Assembly (NCBI RefSeq): GCF_023195915.1 | Contig: NZ_JALPRP010000001.1 | Location: 1,736,001-1,800,000 of the forward strand | Direction: 5' to 3' | DNA: 64,000 nucleotides | Source: Methanoculleus sp. 7T | Lineage (GTDB): Archaea; Halobacteriota; Methanomicrobia; Methanomicrobiales; Methanoculleaceae | In this document: one piece after another, positions 52,887 to 60,033 of the stretch | How the letters are laid out: each line of letters starts with the position of its first letter | How positions within the stretch are numbered: the first letter of the stretch is position 1 | Program-made: the position numbers and the translations under genes | Notes under the pieces: generated by a model | Told to the model about the DNA's origin: nothing | Seen by the model: the letters and a program-made list of their open reading frames with translations, nothing else | Databases searched by the model: none

Positions 52887-53249
52887 TTACCTTTCCCCGC
52901 CCGGCGCACTCCTGCGTGCCTGCAGTGCCCGGAGGACCTCTGCGCCCAAGACCTCTTCCGCGCGCTCCCTGTAGCGCTCCGCCATGACCGCGAGGAGTTG
53001 CTCCGTCCCTGCCGCCGTGGTGGAGATGCCGACCCGCTCCTCCCGGTGGATCAGTCCGTCCCGTTCCATCGCCCCGAACCGGGGGAGGACGTAGTAGTGG
53101 GGGATACTGAGGTATTCTGCGAGTTTTCGGGTTGTAGGGAAACGTATGGAGATGCCGTCCGGAGAAAAACTGATGGTTACGCACCGGTCCTCCTCGAGGA
53201 GGATCCGGACTGCCGCCTCAAAGATATCGTCGTGCTCGTGTATGGACAT
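52887..53249 (-). CDS. small winged-helix DNA-binding protein
   Basis: The 120-residue protein with a helix-turn-helix at about residues 38-70 (TTRKLAEYLSIPHYYVLPRF), then the wing ERDGLIHREERVGISTT and a C-terminal helix. A natural candidate for regulator of surrounding Mo/W genes or of the MscS pair, but nothing in the sequence shows the target. Confidence 0.75.
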   Translation of the reverse strand: MSIHEHDDIFEAAVRILLEEDRCVTISFSPDGISIRFPTTRKLAEYLSIPHYYVLPRFGAMERDGLIHREERVGISTTAAGTEQLLAVMAERYRERAEEVLGAEVLRALQARRSAPGGER

Positions 53250-53298
53250 CAGATCGTAGAAGTACTGGCTCTTGGGGGAAAAAAGAGGGTCGGTTTGG

Positions 53299-53532
53299 TT
53301 ACGCCTCTTCTTTCTTCATCTCGCCCCGCTCTTCTTCGGGCATCTCCTCGAGGTAGACGATCTCCGCCCCGACGTCCTTCGCAATCTGCTCGAGTTCGAC
53401 CTTCCTGAAGTGGGTGCTCTCCACCTTCACGTGCTTATTCTCGCCCTTCTCTTCAACGACTGCGACGACACGGAACCGCGGCTGTTTCACGCCTGTTCCT
53501 ACTTTTTGGCGCTCTCGCGCATAGATCTTCAT
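53299..53532 (-). CDS. small conserved hypothetical protein divergent from the Mo-storage gene
   Basis: A 77-residue basic-then-acidic protein (MKIYARERQKVGTG at the start, VVAVVEEKGENKHVKVES in the middle, ending EERGEMKKEEA). Family unknown to me. It has a near-ideal AGGAGGTGAT ribosome site eight bases before ATG 53532. It shares the 95-base divergent promoter region, with its two dyads, with the storage-protein gene, so the two are probably regulated together. Confidence 0.7.
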   Translation of the reverse strand: MKIYARERQKVGTGVKQPRFRVVAVVEEKGENKHVKVESTHFRKVELEQIAKDVGAEIVYLEEMPEEERGEMKKEEA

Positions 53533-53555
53533 CGGTTCATCACCTCCTAACCAAC

Positions 53556-53577
53556 TGGTATACCTGCTGATATACCA
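53556..53577. promoter_or_regulatory. candidate operator dyad in the storage-protein divergent promoter
   Basis: TGGTATA (53556-53562) and TATACCA (53571-53577) are exact inverted repeats with eight bases between. The dyad lies midway between divergent genes. Confidence 0.5.
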
Positions 53578-53601
53578 CGAAGTTACTTAATACTTTCCTT
53601 G

Positions 53602-53617
53602 CCTATAGAGGTATAGG
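53602..53617. promoter_or_regulatory. second dyad at the inferred start of the storage-protein mRNA
   Basis: CCTATA-GAGG-TATAGG, 10 bases before ATG 53628 and about 25 after the box A-like CTTAATACTT (53586-53595). The half-site TATA(C/G)C resembles the first dyad, so one regulator may bind both. Confidence 0.45.
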
Positions 53618-53627
53618 AATACTTACC

Positions 53628-54434
53628 ATGACTGATCGAATCGAGTTAGGATCGAAACTGCGCGGCGAGAGCCTGGTCCGGCGGGGCCTGCTGCGAGAGA
53701 CTGCAAGCGTCCGGCAGATCAGGATCATGCCTGACCTGAACGTGGTCAAGATCGGCGGCCACGGCGTCATCGATTACGGCCGGAAGGTGATTTATCCGCT
53801 GGTCGAGGAGATCGGCGAGCTCTCCCGGGACCACAAGATCCTGGTCGCCACCGGCGGCGGCGCTCGGGTGCGGCACATCCTCGATGTCGGGATCGACCTC
53901 GGCATGCCGACCGGGGTGCTTGCGGAACTGGCGGGCAAGATCAGCGAGCAGAACGCGATCATGATGTCCCTCCTCTTCTCGAAGTACAACGGCGTCCGGA
54001 TCCACTCCGGGGATCTCCTGAACCTCCCGTCTCTCATATCGCTCGGGATGCTGCCGGTCGTGCAGGGCACCCCGCCCTACGGGCTCTACGAGCACCCGCC
54101 GAAACTCGGCAGCATCCCCCCGCACCGGACCGATACCGGCGCATTCCTGATGGCCGAAGTGGTGGGGGGGAAGAACTGCATCCTCGGAAAGAACGTGAAC
54201 GGCCTCTACACCGAAGACCCGTTCGCGAATCCCGACGCCGAGTTCATCGAGGAGATCACGGCCGACGAACTCCTCGAGATGAACATGGAGGATATGGTGC
54301 TTGAGCCCATGGCGGTCGAGCTGCTCCGGGACGCCGTCCACGTCAAAGAGATCAAGGTCGTGAACGCTCACGTGCCCGGGAACATCGCGAAAGCCGTCAA
54401 CGGCGAACGGGTAGGCACCCTGATCCGGGCCTGA
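53628..54434 (+). CDS. molybdenum storage protein (Mos)-like, amino acid kinase fold
   Basis: The 268-residue protein of the UMP-kinase-like fold. From memory it matches the MosA/MosB subunits of Azotobacter vinelandii, which pack polyoxomolybdate or tungstate clusters in a protein shell using ATP: PDLNVVKIGGHGVIDYGRK, VATGGGARVRHILDVG, GTPPYGL, IPPHRTDTGAFLMAEV, NVNGLYTEDP, and HVKEIKVVNAHVPGNIAKAVNG followed by ERVGTLI. A true UMP kinase would lack the IPPHRTDTGAF segment. Only one subunit gene is present, so a homo-oligomer is likely. Its placement among four Mo/W importers supports storage of Mo or W. Confidence 0.85.
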   Translation: MTDRIELGSKLRGESLVRRGLLRETASVRQIRIMPDLNVVKIGGHGVIDYGRKVIYPLVEEIGELSRDHKILVATGGGARVRHILDVGIDLGMPTGVLAELAGKISEQNAIMMSLLFSKYNGVRIHSGDLLNLPSLISLGMLPVVQGTPPYGLYEHPPKLGSIPPHRTDTGAFLMAEVVGGKNCILGKNVNGLYTEDPFANPDAEFIEEITADELLEMNMEDMVLEPMAVELLRDAVHVKEIKVVNAHVPGNIAKAVNGERVGTLIRA

Positions 54435-54515
54435 ACCCCCGGATCAACTATTTTTCATTAACCCGAGAGATGCCTTCATAAATTTTGTGTGCGGATCAGT
54501 ACAGCAAGCGATCCT

Positions 54516-55214
54516 ATGACCCTCTACCTTGGCATCGACGATACCGACACCCGCGAGTCCCGGGGAACCGGACGGCTCGCCCGCACGATTGCAGCAGAAC
54601 TTGCCCGGTCATATACGGTGACGGGAGTGACCCGACACCAACTCTTTGTCCACCCCTCCATACCGTACACCTCCCACAACAGCTGCGCGGTCATCCATAT
54701 CCGTGATGCTGGGAACGGGGCCGCGGCCGATGTTTTTGCGACGGCAAAGGAACTGATGCTCTCCGACTTCATCGAGGGGAGCGATCCCGGGATCTGCGTC
54801 GCCGCCGACCGGGAGATCGGAAGCGACCTCCGCCTCTTTGGGTCGAACGCGAAGAAGAGCGTCGTGACGCAGGAGCAGGCGCGCTCGCTCGCCCGGCAGG
54901 CGGGCATCCGCCTCGAAGGGCTCGGCGGCACCGAAGACGGCGTCATCGGCGCGCTCGCCGGTGTTGGGCTGGCCTCCTCCGGGAACGACGGCCGGTTCGT
55001 CCAGAAAGGAACGACCCGGGACCTCCGCGGCACCCAGACGGTCGCCGCAATCCTTTCCGCCGGCGTCGACCAGGTCATGACCCTCGACGGGACGGCGGTC
55101 GGCGAGGGCGCCGTGGCGCTGAAGAAGTTCCCAAAGCCTGCCTTCATCGGGGGAAAGGCGGTTCTCTTCATCGAGCCCGACGGCGAGATGTACCGCGATA
55201 TCGTGGTCGGGTGA
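54516..55214 (+). CDS. truncated TiaS-like protein (DDTD domain)
   Basis: The 232-residue protein starts LYLGIDDTDTRES, the N-terminal domain of archaeal tRNA-Ile2 agmatinylcytidine synthase, and later has IPYTSHNSCAVIHI and GTEDGVIGALAGVGLASSGN, in the same order as TiaS. The C-terminal OB and zinc-ribbon domains that hold the tRNA are absent (TiaS is about 420 residues). Such short paralogues occur in methanogens with unknown role; methylation of a small substrate is a guess. Start ATG 54516 lies 35 bases after a CATAAATT box. Confidence 0.75.
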   Translation: MTLYLGIDDTDTRESRGTGRLARTIAAELARSYTVTGVTRHQLFVHPSIPYTSHNSCAVIHIRDAGNGAAADVFATAKELMLSDFIEGSDPGICVAADREIGSDLRLFGSNAKKSVVTQEQARSLARQAGIRLEGLGGTEDGVIGALAGVGLASSGNDGRFVQKGTTRDLRGTQTVAAILSAGVDQVMTLDGTAVGEGAVALKKFPKPAFIGGKAVLFIEPDGEMYRDIVVG

Positions 55215-55297
55215 CGCCGTCGGGCCCCTGAGCGGCGCTTGCCCTGCCGGGGCCGATCGGCCCGTCATCAAGACCTGTCATTTAAATTTTTGAAAAA
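55215..55297. other. short intergenic space before the tupA copy 3 control region
   Basis: GC-rich stretch switching to AT-rich at 55278; nothing recognisable besides the downstream promoter. Confidence 0.3.
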
Positions 55298-55325
55298 GTT
55301 AACCATATCACGTTAATTGCTTAAC
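55298..55325. promoter_or_regulatory. candidate oxyanion operator before tupA copy 3
   Basis: GTTAA at 55298-55302 and 55312-55316 (14-base spacing, as before modA), followed by TTAAC (55321-55325) which makes an inverted pair GTTAA-TTGC-TTAAC with the second. It lies just before the box A at 55331. Confidence 0.4.
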
Positions 55326-55330
55326 TGTCG

Positions 55331-55338
55331 ATATAAAA
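55331..55338 (+). promoter_or_regulatory. box A of tupA copy 3
   Basis: ATATAAAA about 50 bases before ATG 55385; a second AT-rich box lies at 55346-55355. Confidence 0.5.
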
Positions 55339-55384
55339 CTATCACATTTAATTATCTGAAGTCCGATACTTTCACGTGAGAGTT

Positions 55385-56317
55385 ATGAGCAAGCGAACCC
55401 TTTTCGCCGTTGCGACCGTCATGGTCGCTCTCCTGCTTATCTGCGGCTGTACCGGGACGACATCCGACCCAGGTACCGTCAGCACGGAGAAACAGCAGTT
55501 GCGTATCGCTACAACGACTAGTCTTGACGACACCAAACTTCTCGATCATCTCCGGACGATCTTTGAGGATAAGTACAACGCCGAAGTGCTGGTCGTCTCC
55601 GCCGGTACCGGCAAGGCGCTTGAGTACGGGCAGCGGGGCGACGTGGACGTCCTGATGGTGCACGACCGTGCACGCGAGGATACGTTCATCGCCGACGGCT
55701 ACGGGACCAACCGGCGTGTCTTTGCCTACAACTACTTCGTCCTCGTCGGACCCGAGTCCGACCCGGCAGGCGTCAAGGATATGAAGCCCGAAGAGGCATT
55801 CGCCACCATCCGGGAGAAAGGTATGGCCGGTGAGTCGAGCGTAGTCTTCGTCTCGCGCGGCGACGCCTCGGGCACGCACTCCAAGGAGAAGGCTATCTGG
55901 AAGGGAGCCGGATTCAACTACTCTGCCGACGTGCAGGGCTCCGGCGACTGGTACCTCGAAGCCGGGAAGGGCATGGGTGCTACCCTGATGATGGCCAATG
56001 AGAAACAGGCCTACACCCTCTCCGACATCGGGACGTTCCTCGCCTACAAGGGCGACCTGCAGCTCGTGCCGGTCGTGAGCGAGGGCGACATCCTGCTCAA
56101 CGTCTACTGCGCCATGCAGATCAACCCCGAGAAGTACCCCGACATCAACAGCACGATCGCCAAGGACTGGATCAACTTCATGATCTCCGACGATGTGCAG
56201 AAGGAGATCGCCTCCTTCGGTGTCGACAAGTACGGCCAGCCGCTCTTCTACGCCGCCCAGAACGACTGGGAGAAGATTGGCGTGACCAAGGCTGAAGTGA
56301 CGGACCCGATTCAGTGA
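55385..56317 (+). CDS. tupA: tungstate ABC transporter substrate-binding protein TupA (copy 3)
   Basis: The 310-residue lipoprotein (lipobox LICGC, as in WtpA) with IATTTSLDDTKLLD, GKALEYGQRGDVDVLMVH and FVSRGDASGTHSKEK. It is more distant from copies 1 and 2: the motif aspartate lies in GQRGDVDVL and the cysteine tail is missing. It begins the second complete system tupA-tupB-tupC. Confidence 0.92.
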   Translation: MSKRTLFAVATVMVALLLICGCTGTTSDPGTVSTEKQQLRIATTTSLDDTKLLDHLRTIFEDKYNAEVLVVSAGTGKALEYGQRGDVDVLMVHDRAREDTFIADGYGTNRRVFAYNYFVLVGPESDPAGVKDMKPEEAFATIREKGMAGESSVVFVSRGDASGTHSKEKAIWKGAGFNYSADVQGSGDWYLEAGKGMGATLMMANEKQAYTLSDIGTFLAYKGDLQLVPVVSEGDILLNVYCAMQINPEKYPDINSTIAKDWINFMISDDVQKEIASFGVDKYGQPLFYAAQNDWEKIGVTKAEVTDPIQ

Positions 56318-56381
56318 TCCGGCCTCTTCAACCTCTATTCCCACCCTTTTTTGCCCCCGGCGACCCACGATAGGAGAGAGC

Positions 56382-57083
56382 ATGTACGAGATCATCGAGG
56401 GCTTCATGGAGGCGGTCGAGCTCATCATCACGCTCGACCCCGATGTGATGGCCATCTCAGCGAGAAGCATCATCATCTCATTCACCTCTACGGTGTTTGC
56501 CACCCTGATCGCCGTCCCGCTCGGCGCCGCGATCAACTTCGGCAGGTTCCCCGGAAGGAAGAGCCTTATCAACCTGATCCAGACCCTCTACGCGCTGCCG
56601 ACGGTCATCGTCGGGCTCCTCCTCTTCCTGCTCTTATCCCGCGTCGGGCCGTTCGGATTCTTGCGGCTGCTCTTCACCCCGACCGCGATGATCATCGCGC
56701 AGACGGTCCTCATCCTGCCGATCATGACCGGCCTGACGATATCGGCGCTCTCGGGGGTCGACCCGGTCATCAGGGATACCCTCCACTCGCTCGGGGCGAC
56801 GCGCCTTCAGTTTCTCATAAACATCATGAGAGAGGCAAGGTTCGCGATCCTCGCGACCGTCGCGGTCGGATTCGGGCGGGCGATATCAGAGGTCGGGGCG
56901 GCGATCCTCGTCGGCGGCAACATCATGGCGTCGTCGTTCATGAGTTCGACCCGGGTGCTGACGACGGCGATATCCCTCGAGACCTCGATGGGGAACATCC
57001 CCAAGTCCATCGCGCTCGGTATCATCCTTCTCGCAATCGCCCTCGGCGTCAATCTCGCAATAACCGCGGTGCAGCACAGGTAG
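56382..57083 (+). CDS. tupB: tungstate ABC transporter permease TupB (system 2)
   Basis: The 233-residue permease with five to six membrane segments; ATPase-contact loop in LGATRLQFLINIMREAR, then VGFGRAISEVGAAILVGGNI. Similar along its full length to system 1. Ribosome site AGGAGAG. tupC follows by five bases. Confidence 0.92.
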   Translation: MYEIIEGFMEAVELIITLDPDVMAISARSIIISFTSTVFATLIAVPLGAAINFGRFPGRKSLINLIQTLYALPTVIVGLLLFLLLSRVGPFGFLRLLFTPTAMIIAQTVLILPIMTGLTISALSGVDPVIRDTLHSLGATRLQFLINIMREARFAILATVAVGFGRAISEVGAAILVGGNIMASSFMSSTRVLTTAISLETSMGNIPKSIALGIILLAIALGVNLAITAVQHR

Positions 57084-57088
57084 AACCC

Positions 57089-58234
57089 ATGATTGAACTA
57101 GATAGCGTCTCAAAACGGTTCGGCGATACGGTGGTCCTCGCCGGCGTCACCGCGCGGATCAAAGCGGGAGAGATCTTTGCGATCATCGGGCCGAGCGGGG
57201 CCGGGAAGTCGACCCTGCTGCGCCTCATCGACCTTCTCGACACCCCGACGGGGGGAGCGATCCGGGTCAGCGGCATCGACATCCACGCAGAGAAGGAGCG
57301 GAGCCTCCGGGTCCGCCGGAAGATGGGGATGGTCTTCCAGAAACCCGCCGTCTTCAACACGACGGTCTCCGAGAACATCGCCGTCGGTCTCCGGTTCAGG
57401 GGGGCGGATGAGCGGATGATCCGGGAGAGGGTCGAGGACGCCCTCGAGATGGTCGGTCTTGCCGGCTACGGGGAGCGGAGGGCGCGGACGCTCTCGGGAG
57501 GGGAGATGCAACGGGTGGCTCTCGCGCGGACGATGGTGACCGAGCCTCTGGTCCTGCTGATGGACGAGCCGACCGCAAACCTCGACCCGGTCTCGGTGGA
57601 GAAGATCGAGGAGTTGGTGCTCCGGATCAACCGCGACCTCGGCACGACGATCGTGATCTCGACCCACGACATGTATCAGGGGCAGCGGCTCGCCCACCGG
57701 ATCGGCGTTCTGATGAACGGAGCGTTTACGCAGGTGGGAACGCCGCGAGAGGTCTTCACCCTGCCCGCAACCTGGGAGGTCGCCCGGTTCGTCGGGATCG
57801 AGAACATCATCGAGGGTGTCGTCGTGGCCGGGCGGAACGGCACCTCGTCCGTCGATGCCGGCGGCGTTCTGGTCAGGGCCGCGTCATCGTTCGGCCGGGG
57901 CGAAGAAGTCTGTCTCTGTATCAGGTCTGAGGACATGCGGATCGCCCCGGCGGCCGGAGGAAAGGCCGCGCTCAACGGGAACACCCTTGCCGGGACCGTG
58001 GCCGCCATCACGCCGCGCGGCCCGTACAGCAAGGTGACGGTCGACTGCGGGTTTATGCTCTCGTCGGTCCTCTCGTGGAAGGCGGTGGACGAACTGGGCA
58101 TCCGGGAAGGGAGCCGGGTCTCGGTCTCGTTCGCGCCGGAGTCGGTCCACGTCGTCAGGGCGGGAGTGACGGCCGTCAACCCAGCCGCCCCCCGGCGTGA
58201 GAGGGGGAAAAATACTCCTTTTTTGCCAGAGTGA
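57089..58234 (+). CDS. tupC: tungstate ABC transporter ATPase TupC (system 2)
   Basis: The 381-residue ATPase with GPSGAGKSTLLR, LSGGEMQRVALAR, LMDEPTANLD and STHD, and a C-terminal TOBE/Mop domain (VTVDCGFMLSSVL). The signature Q is M-shifted (GGEMQR), unlike system 1. The start is ATG 57089: the longer open frame in this phase runs through tupB out of frame. Confidence 0.92.
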   Translation: MIELDSVSKRFGDTVVLAGVTARIKAGEIFAIIGPSGAGKSTLLRLIDLLDTPTGGAIRVSGIDIHAEKERSLRVRRKMGMVFQKPAVFNTTVSENIAVGLRFRGADERMIRERVEDALEMVGLAGYGERRARTLSGGEMQRVALARTMVTEPLVLLMDEPTANLDPVSVEKIEELVLRINRDLGTTIVISTHDMYQGQRLAHRIGVLMNGAFTQVGTPREVFTLPATWEVARFVGIENIIEGVVVAGRNGTSSVDAGGVLVRAASSFGRGEEVCLCIRSEDMRIAPAAGGKAALNGNTLAGTVAAITPRGPYSKVTVDCGFMLSSVLSWKAVDELGIREGSRVSVSFAPESVHVVRAGVTAVNPAAPRRERGKNTPFLPE

Positions 58235-58350
58235 GCCTATTCTGTCAGGCTTGCTTCCAACCCTATCGGCTGTTATATGCCCGGCATCAGCGGGTGATGT
58301 GAGCGGCTGCCCCGGTTATCCGGTCAGCGGCCAGAGGGAGGGAAGATGTG
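58235..58350. other. short intergenic space after the Mo/W island
   Basis: No gene seen. It ends with GAGGGAGGGAAG, a strong ribosome-site-like sequence before the short frame at 58351. Confidence 0.35.
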
Positions 58351-58437
58351 ATGATTCTCAAAGCGTGCGTAAACTGCTCCCGCTTAGCCGCACAAGATCG
58401 CCGTGAAGAAGGACAAACGTTATTAACGCAGGAATAG
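58351..58437 (+). CDS. possible 28-residue microprotein with a CxxC motif
   Basis: A frame of 28 codons beginning MILKACVNCSRLAA, preceded at a proper distance by GAGGGAGGGAAG. The strong ribosome site is the only reason to list it; there is no recognisable family and it could be chance. Confidence 0.25.
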   Translation: MILKACVNCSRLAAQDRREEGQTLLTQE

Positions 58438-58459
58438 ATCCCTCAAAGAAGCCATAATT

Positions 58460-59143
58460 ATGAACGGTCGCGTGATTCCGCCGCTTGCATCAGTAGCGCT
58501 CATCGTGGTCTGTGGTATTACGTGTGGCTGTATAGCGGCTGATGAACAGAGTATAGCCGTCAATACAACCGTTCCTTTAGAGCGCGGGTGGGAACAGGCG
58601 ACAGTGGCAATCCTTGAACAATACATGCTTATCAGAGCCAACCCGGAGACATACAATAAATTCAACGGTTCGGTGGTGTCCCCGGAACCCGCAATCCTGC
58701 TCGATTCCAACGGGCATCCCCTATATTACCGATATTATGTTCAGAAAAATGGCGAAAATATCTGCGCTGTTCAGGTGAGCGCGAACAAACTGCTCGGCAC
58801 AACGGTGATTAGGATTGGAGATTTCGGTTTCAGAGGGGGAGACGAATCGATGAATATCACCATAACTGGAAGCGACCCCGGCGGTGCAGAGACCGAATTC
58901 GCGTGCGCTACCCCCATTCCCTTGTATGGTGATAAATATGCTCGATTAATGCTCGATTGCTGGGAGGCTGAGGACGCATATGCGCAGAATGTCATGCGAG
59001 ATGCGGAGAACACCGGGATCGATCTCTCAACACCCCTTTCCGAAGAAGATCAGGAGGTCATAAGAGAGATCCTGTGGGAAGAGATCAAGCAACGAGAACA
59101 GAGGATACGAGAGATCGAGGGGAAGTATCGGGTGAACCTTTAA
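58460..59143 (+). CDS. lipoprotein of unknown function
   Basis: The 227-residue protein has a signal sequence with lipobox ITCGC, several NxT sites, and a soluble extracytoplasmic domain ending in a charged helix (EEIKQREQRIREIEGKY). I recognise no family. GC content is clearly lower than in the neighbouring island, hinting at a separate origin. Confidence 0.7.
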   Translation: MNGRVIPPLASVALIVVCGITCGCIAADEQSIAVNTTVPLERGWEQATVAILEQYMLIRANPETYNKFNGSVVSPEPAILLDSNGHPLYYRYYVQKNGENICAVQVSANKLLGTTVIRIGDFGFRGGDESMNITITGSDPGGAETEFACATPIPLYGDKYARLMLDCWEAEDAYAQNVMRDAENTGIDLSTPLSEEDQEVIREILWEEIKQREQRIREIEGKYRVNL

Positions 59144-59256
59144 TAATCGACTGTTCCCATGTGCCCGCCGCCTGCACCTCCGCGGCCGCTCTTTTTGGTG
59201 AATATCGGGCTTGTAGGGTTTCAACAAAGTTGAATATCGGAGTTCGGGGTGGGCTT
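59144..59256. other. short intergenic space, no gene seen
   Basis: Lies between convergent gene ends; nothing recognisable. Confidence 0.3.
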
Positions 59257-59922
59257 TTAGACCTGGATGCCAGCCCTGGCAAGGGCGCCCTTGATGGCGG
59301 CAAGCTCCTTTTTGATCTCTTTGAATTCGTCGTCAAGGTACTTCCCGGTATCACTTCGGAGCCCTGCAATCTCCTCTTTCGTCTCAATCCCAACTTGGAG
59401 CAGTTGGTCCTGCTTATCCAACATCTGGTCCTGCTTATCCAGCATCTGGTCTTGCTTATCCAGCATCTGGTCCTGCTTATCCAGCATCTGGTCTTGCTTA
59501 TCCAGCATCTGGTCTTGCTTATCCAGCATCTGGTCTTGCTTATCCAGCATCTGGTCCTGCTTCTTCAAACTCCGTTCAGAATTCTCCAGCGTCTGGTACA
59601 TGATCGTGCCGGCAAAATCAACCCGCTCAAACAATTCCTCCTGAAGATCTCCGCGGATGATCTCAAAGGTCGTGAACTCTCCGGTTGCCTCCTGCCATTC
59701 GACGGTGAATGATTTGACCGCGATTGGATAGCGGACGATATTGATTGCGTTGATAAGTGCGCGAAGATCCTCCTCGCTCCCCTCTGCGACGATCTCGACC
59801 TCTCCGGTGTCGAGGTTCTTCACGTATCCGGAGATATCCTTGTTAAACGTCTCTCTGTAGACGTGCTCCCGGAACCCGACCCTCTGGACCCGCCCTGTTG
59901 CAACGGCAGAAAATCGTTTCAT
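59257..59922 (-). CDS. acylphosphatase domain fused to a repeat-built coiled coil
   Basis: The first 90 residues are an acylphosphatase with its catalytic pair, R18 (in GRVQRVGFREHV) and N36 (in GYVKNLDTGE). Residues about 90-115 link to seven exact heptads KQDQMLD plus one altered copy (KQDQLLQ), about residues 120-176, then a short helical tail (IKKELAAIKGALARAG). The heptads would form a parallel coiled coil with M/L at core positions, giving an oligomeric enzyme. Free acylphosphatases are only about 90 residues. The fusion is unusual; the enzyme part appears intact. Confidence 0.88.
   Translation of the reverse strand: MKRFSAVATGRVQRVGFREHVYRETFNKDISGYVKNLDTGEVEIVAEGSEEDLRALINAINIVRYPIAVKSFTVEWQEATGEFTTFEIIRGDLQEELFERVDFAGTIMYQTLENSERSLKKQDQMLDKQDQMLDKQDQMLDKQDQMLDKQDQMLDKQDQMLDKQDQMLDKQDQLLQVGIETKEEIAGLRSDTGKYLDDEFKEIKKELAAIKGALARAGIQV
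59401..59562. repeat. 21-bp tandem repeat coding for heptads
   Basis: Seven full 21-base units (59416-59562) plus one partial, reading ATCCAGCATCTGGTCYTGCTT on the plus strand. Units differ only at one silent C/T site and at one position in the unit nearest 59416, so expansion is recent. Unit number may vary between strains. Confidence 0.92.
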
Positions 59923-60033
59923 CAGGGGTTAGTATGAACGGAAGGGATAAATAGTTTCTTTCGGGCCGCGTATCGCCCGGCAGACGGTGTTCCGGTCCCT
60001 CTCCTCCCCGGCCCGACAGCCTGCCTGCAACCT

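Noticed and set aside
53628-54434. Ordinary UMP kinase (pyrH)
   Set aside because: The IPPHRTDTGAF and PPYGLYEHPP segments fit Mos subunits and not PyrH, and the context is Mo/W transport.
56351-57088. Upstream extension of the TupC (system 2) frame
   Set aside because: It reads tupB in the wrong phase (His/Arg-rich text); ATG 57089 begins the ATPase fold exactly.
59401-59562. CRISPR-like array
   Set aside because: The 21-bp units are directly adjacent without spacers and lie in frame inside the acylphosphatase gene.
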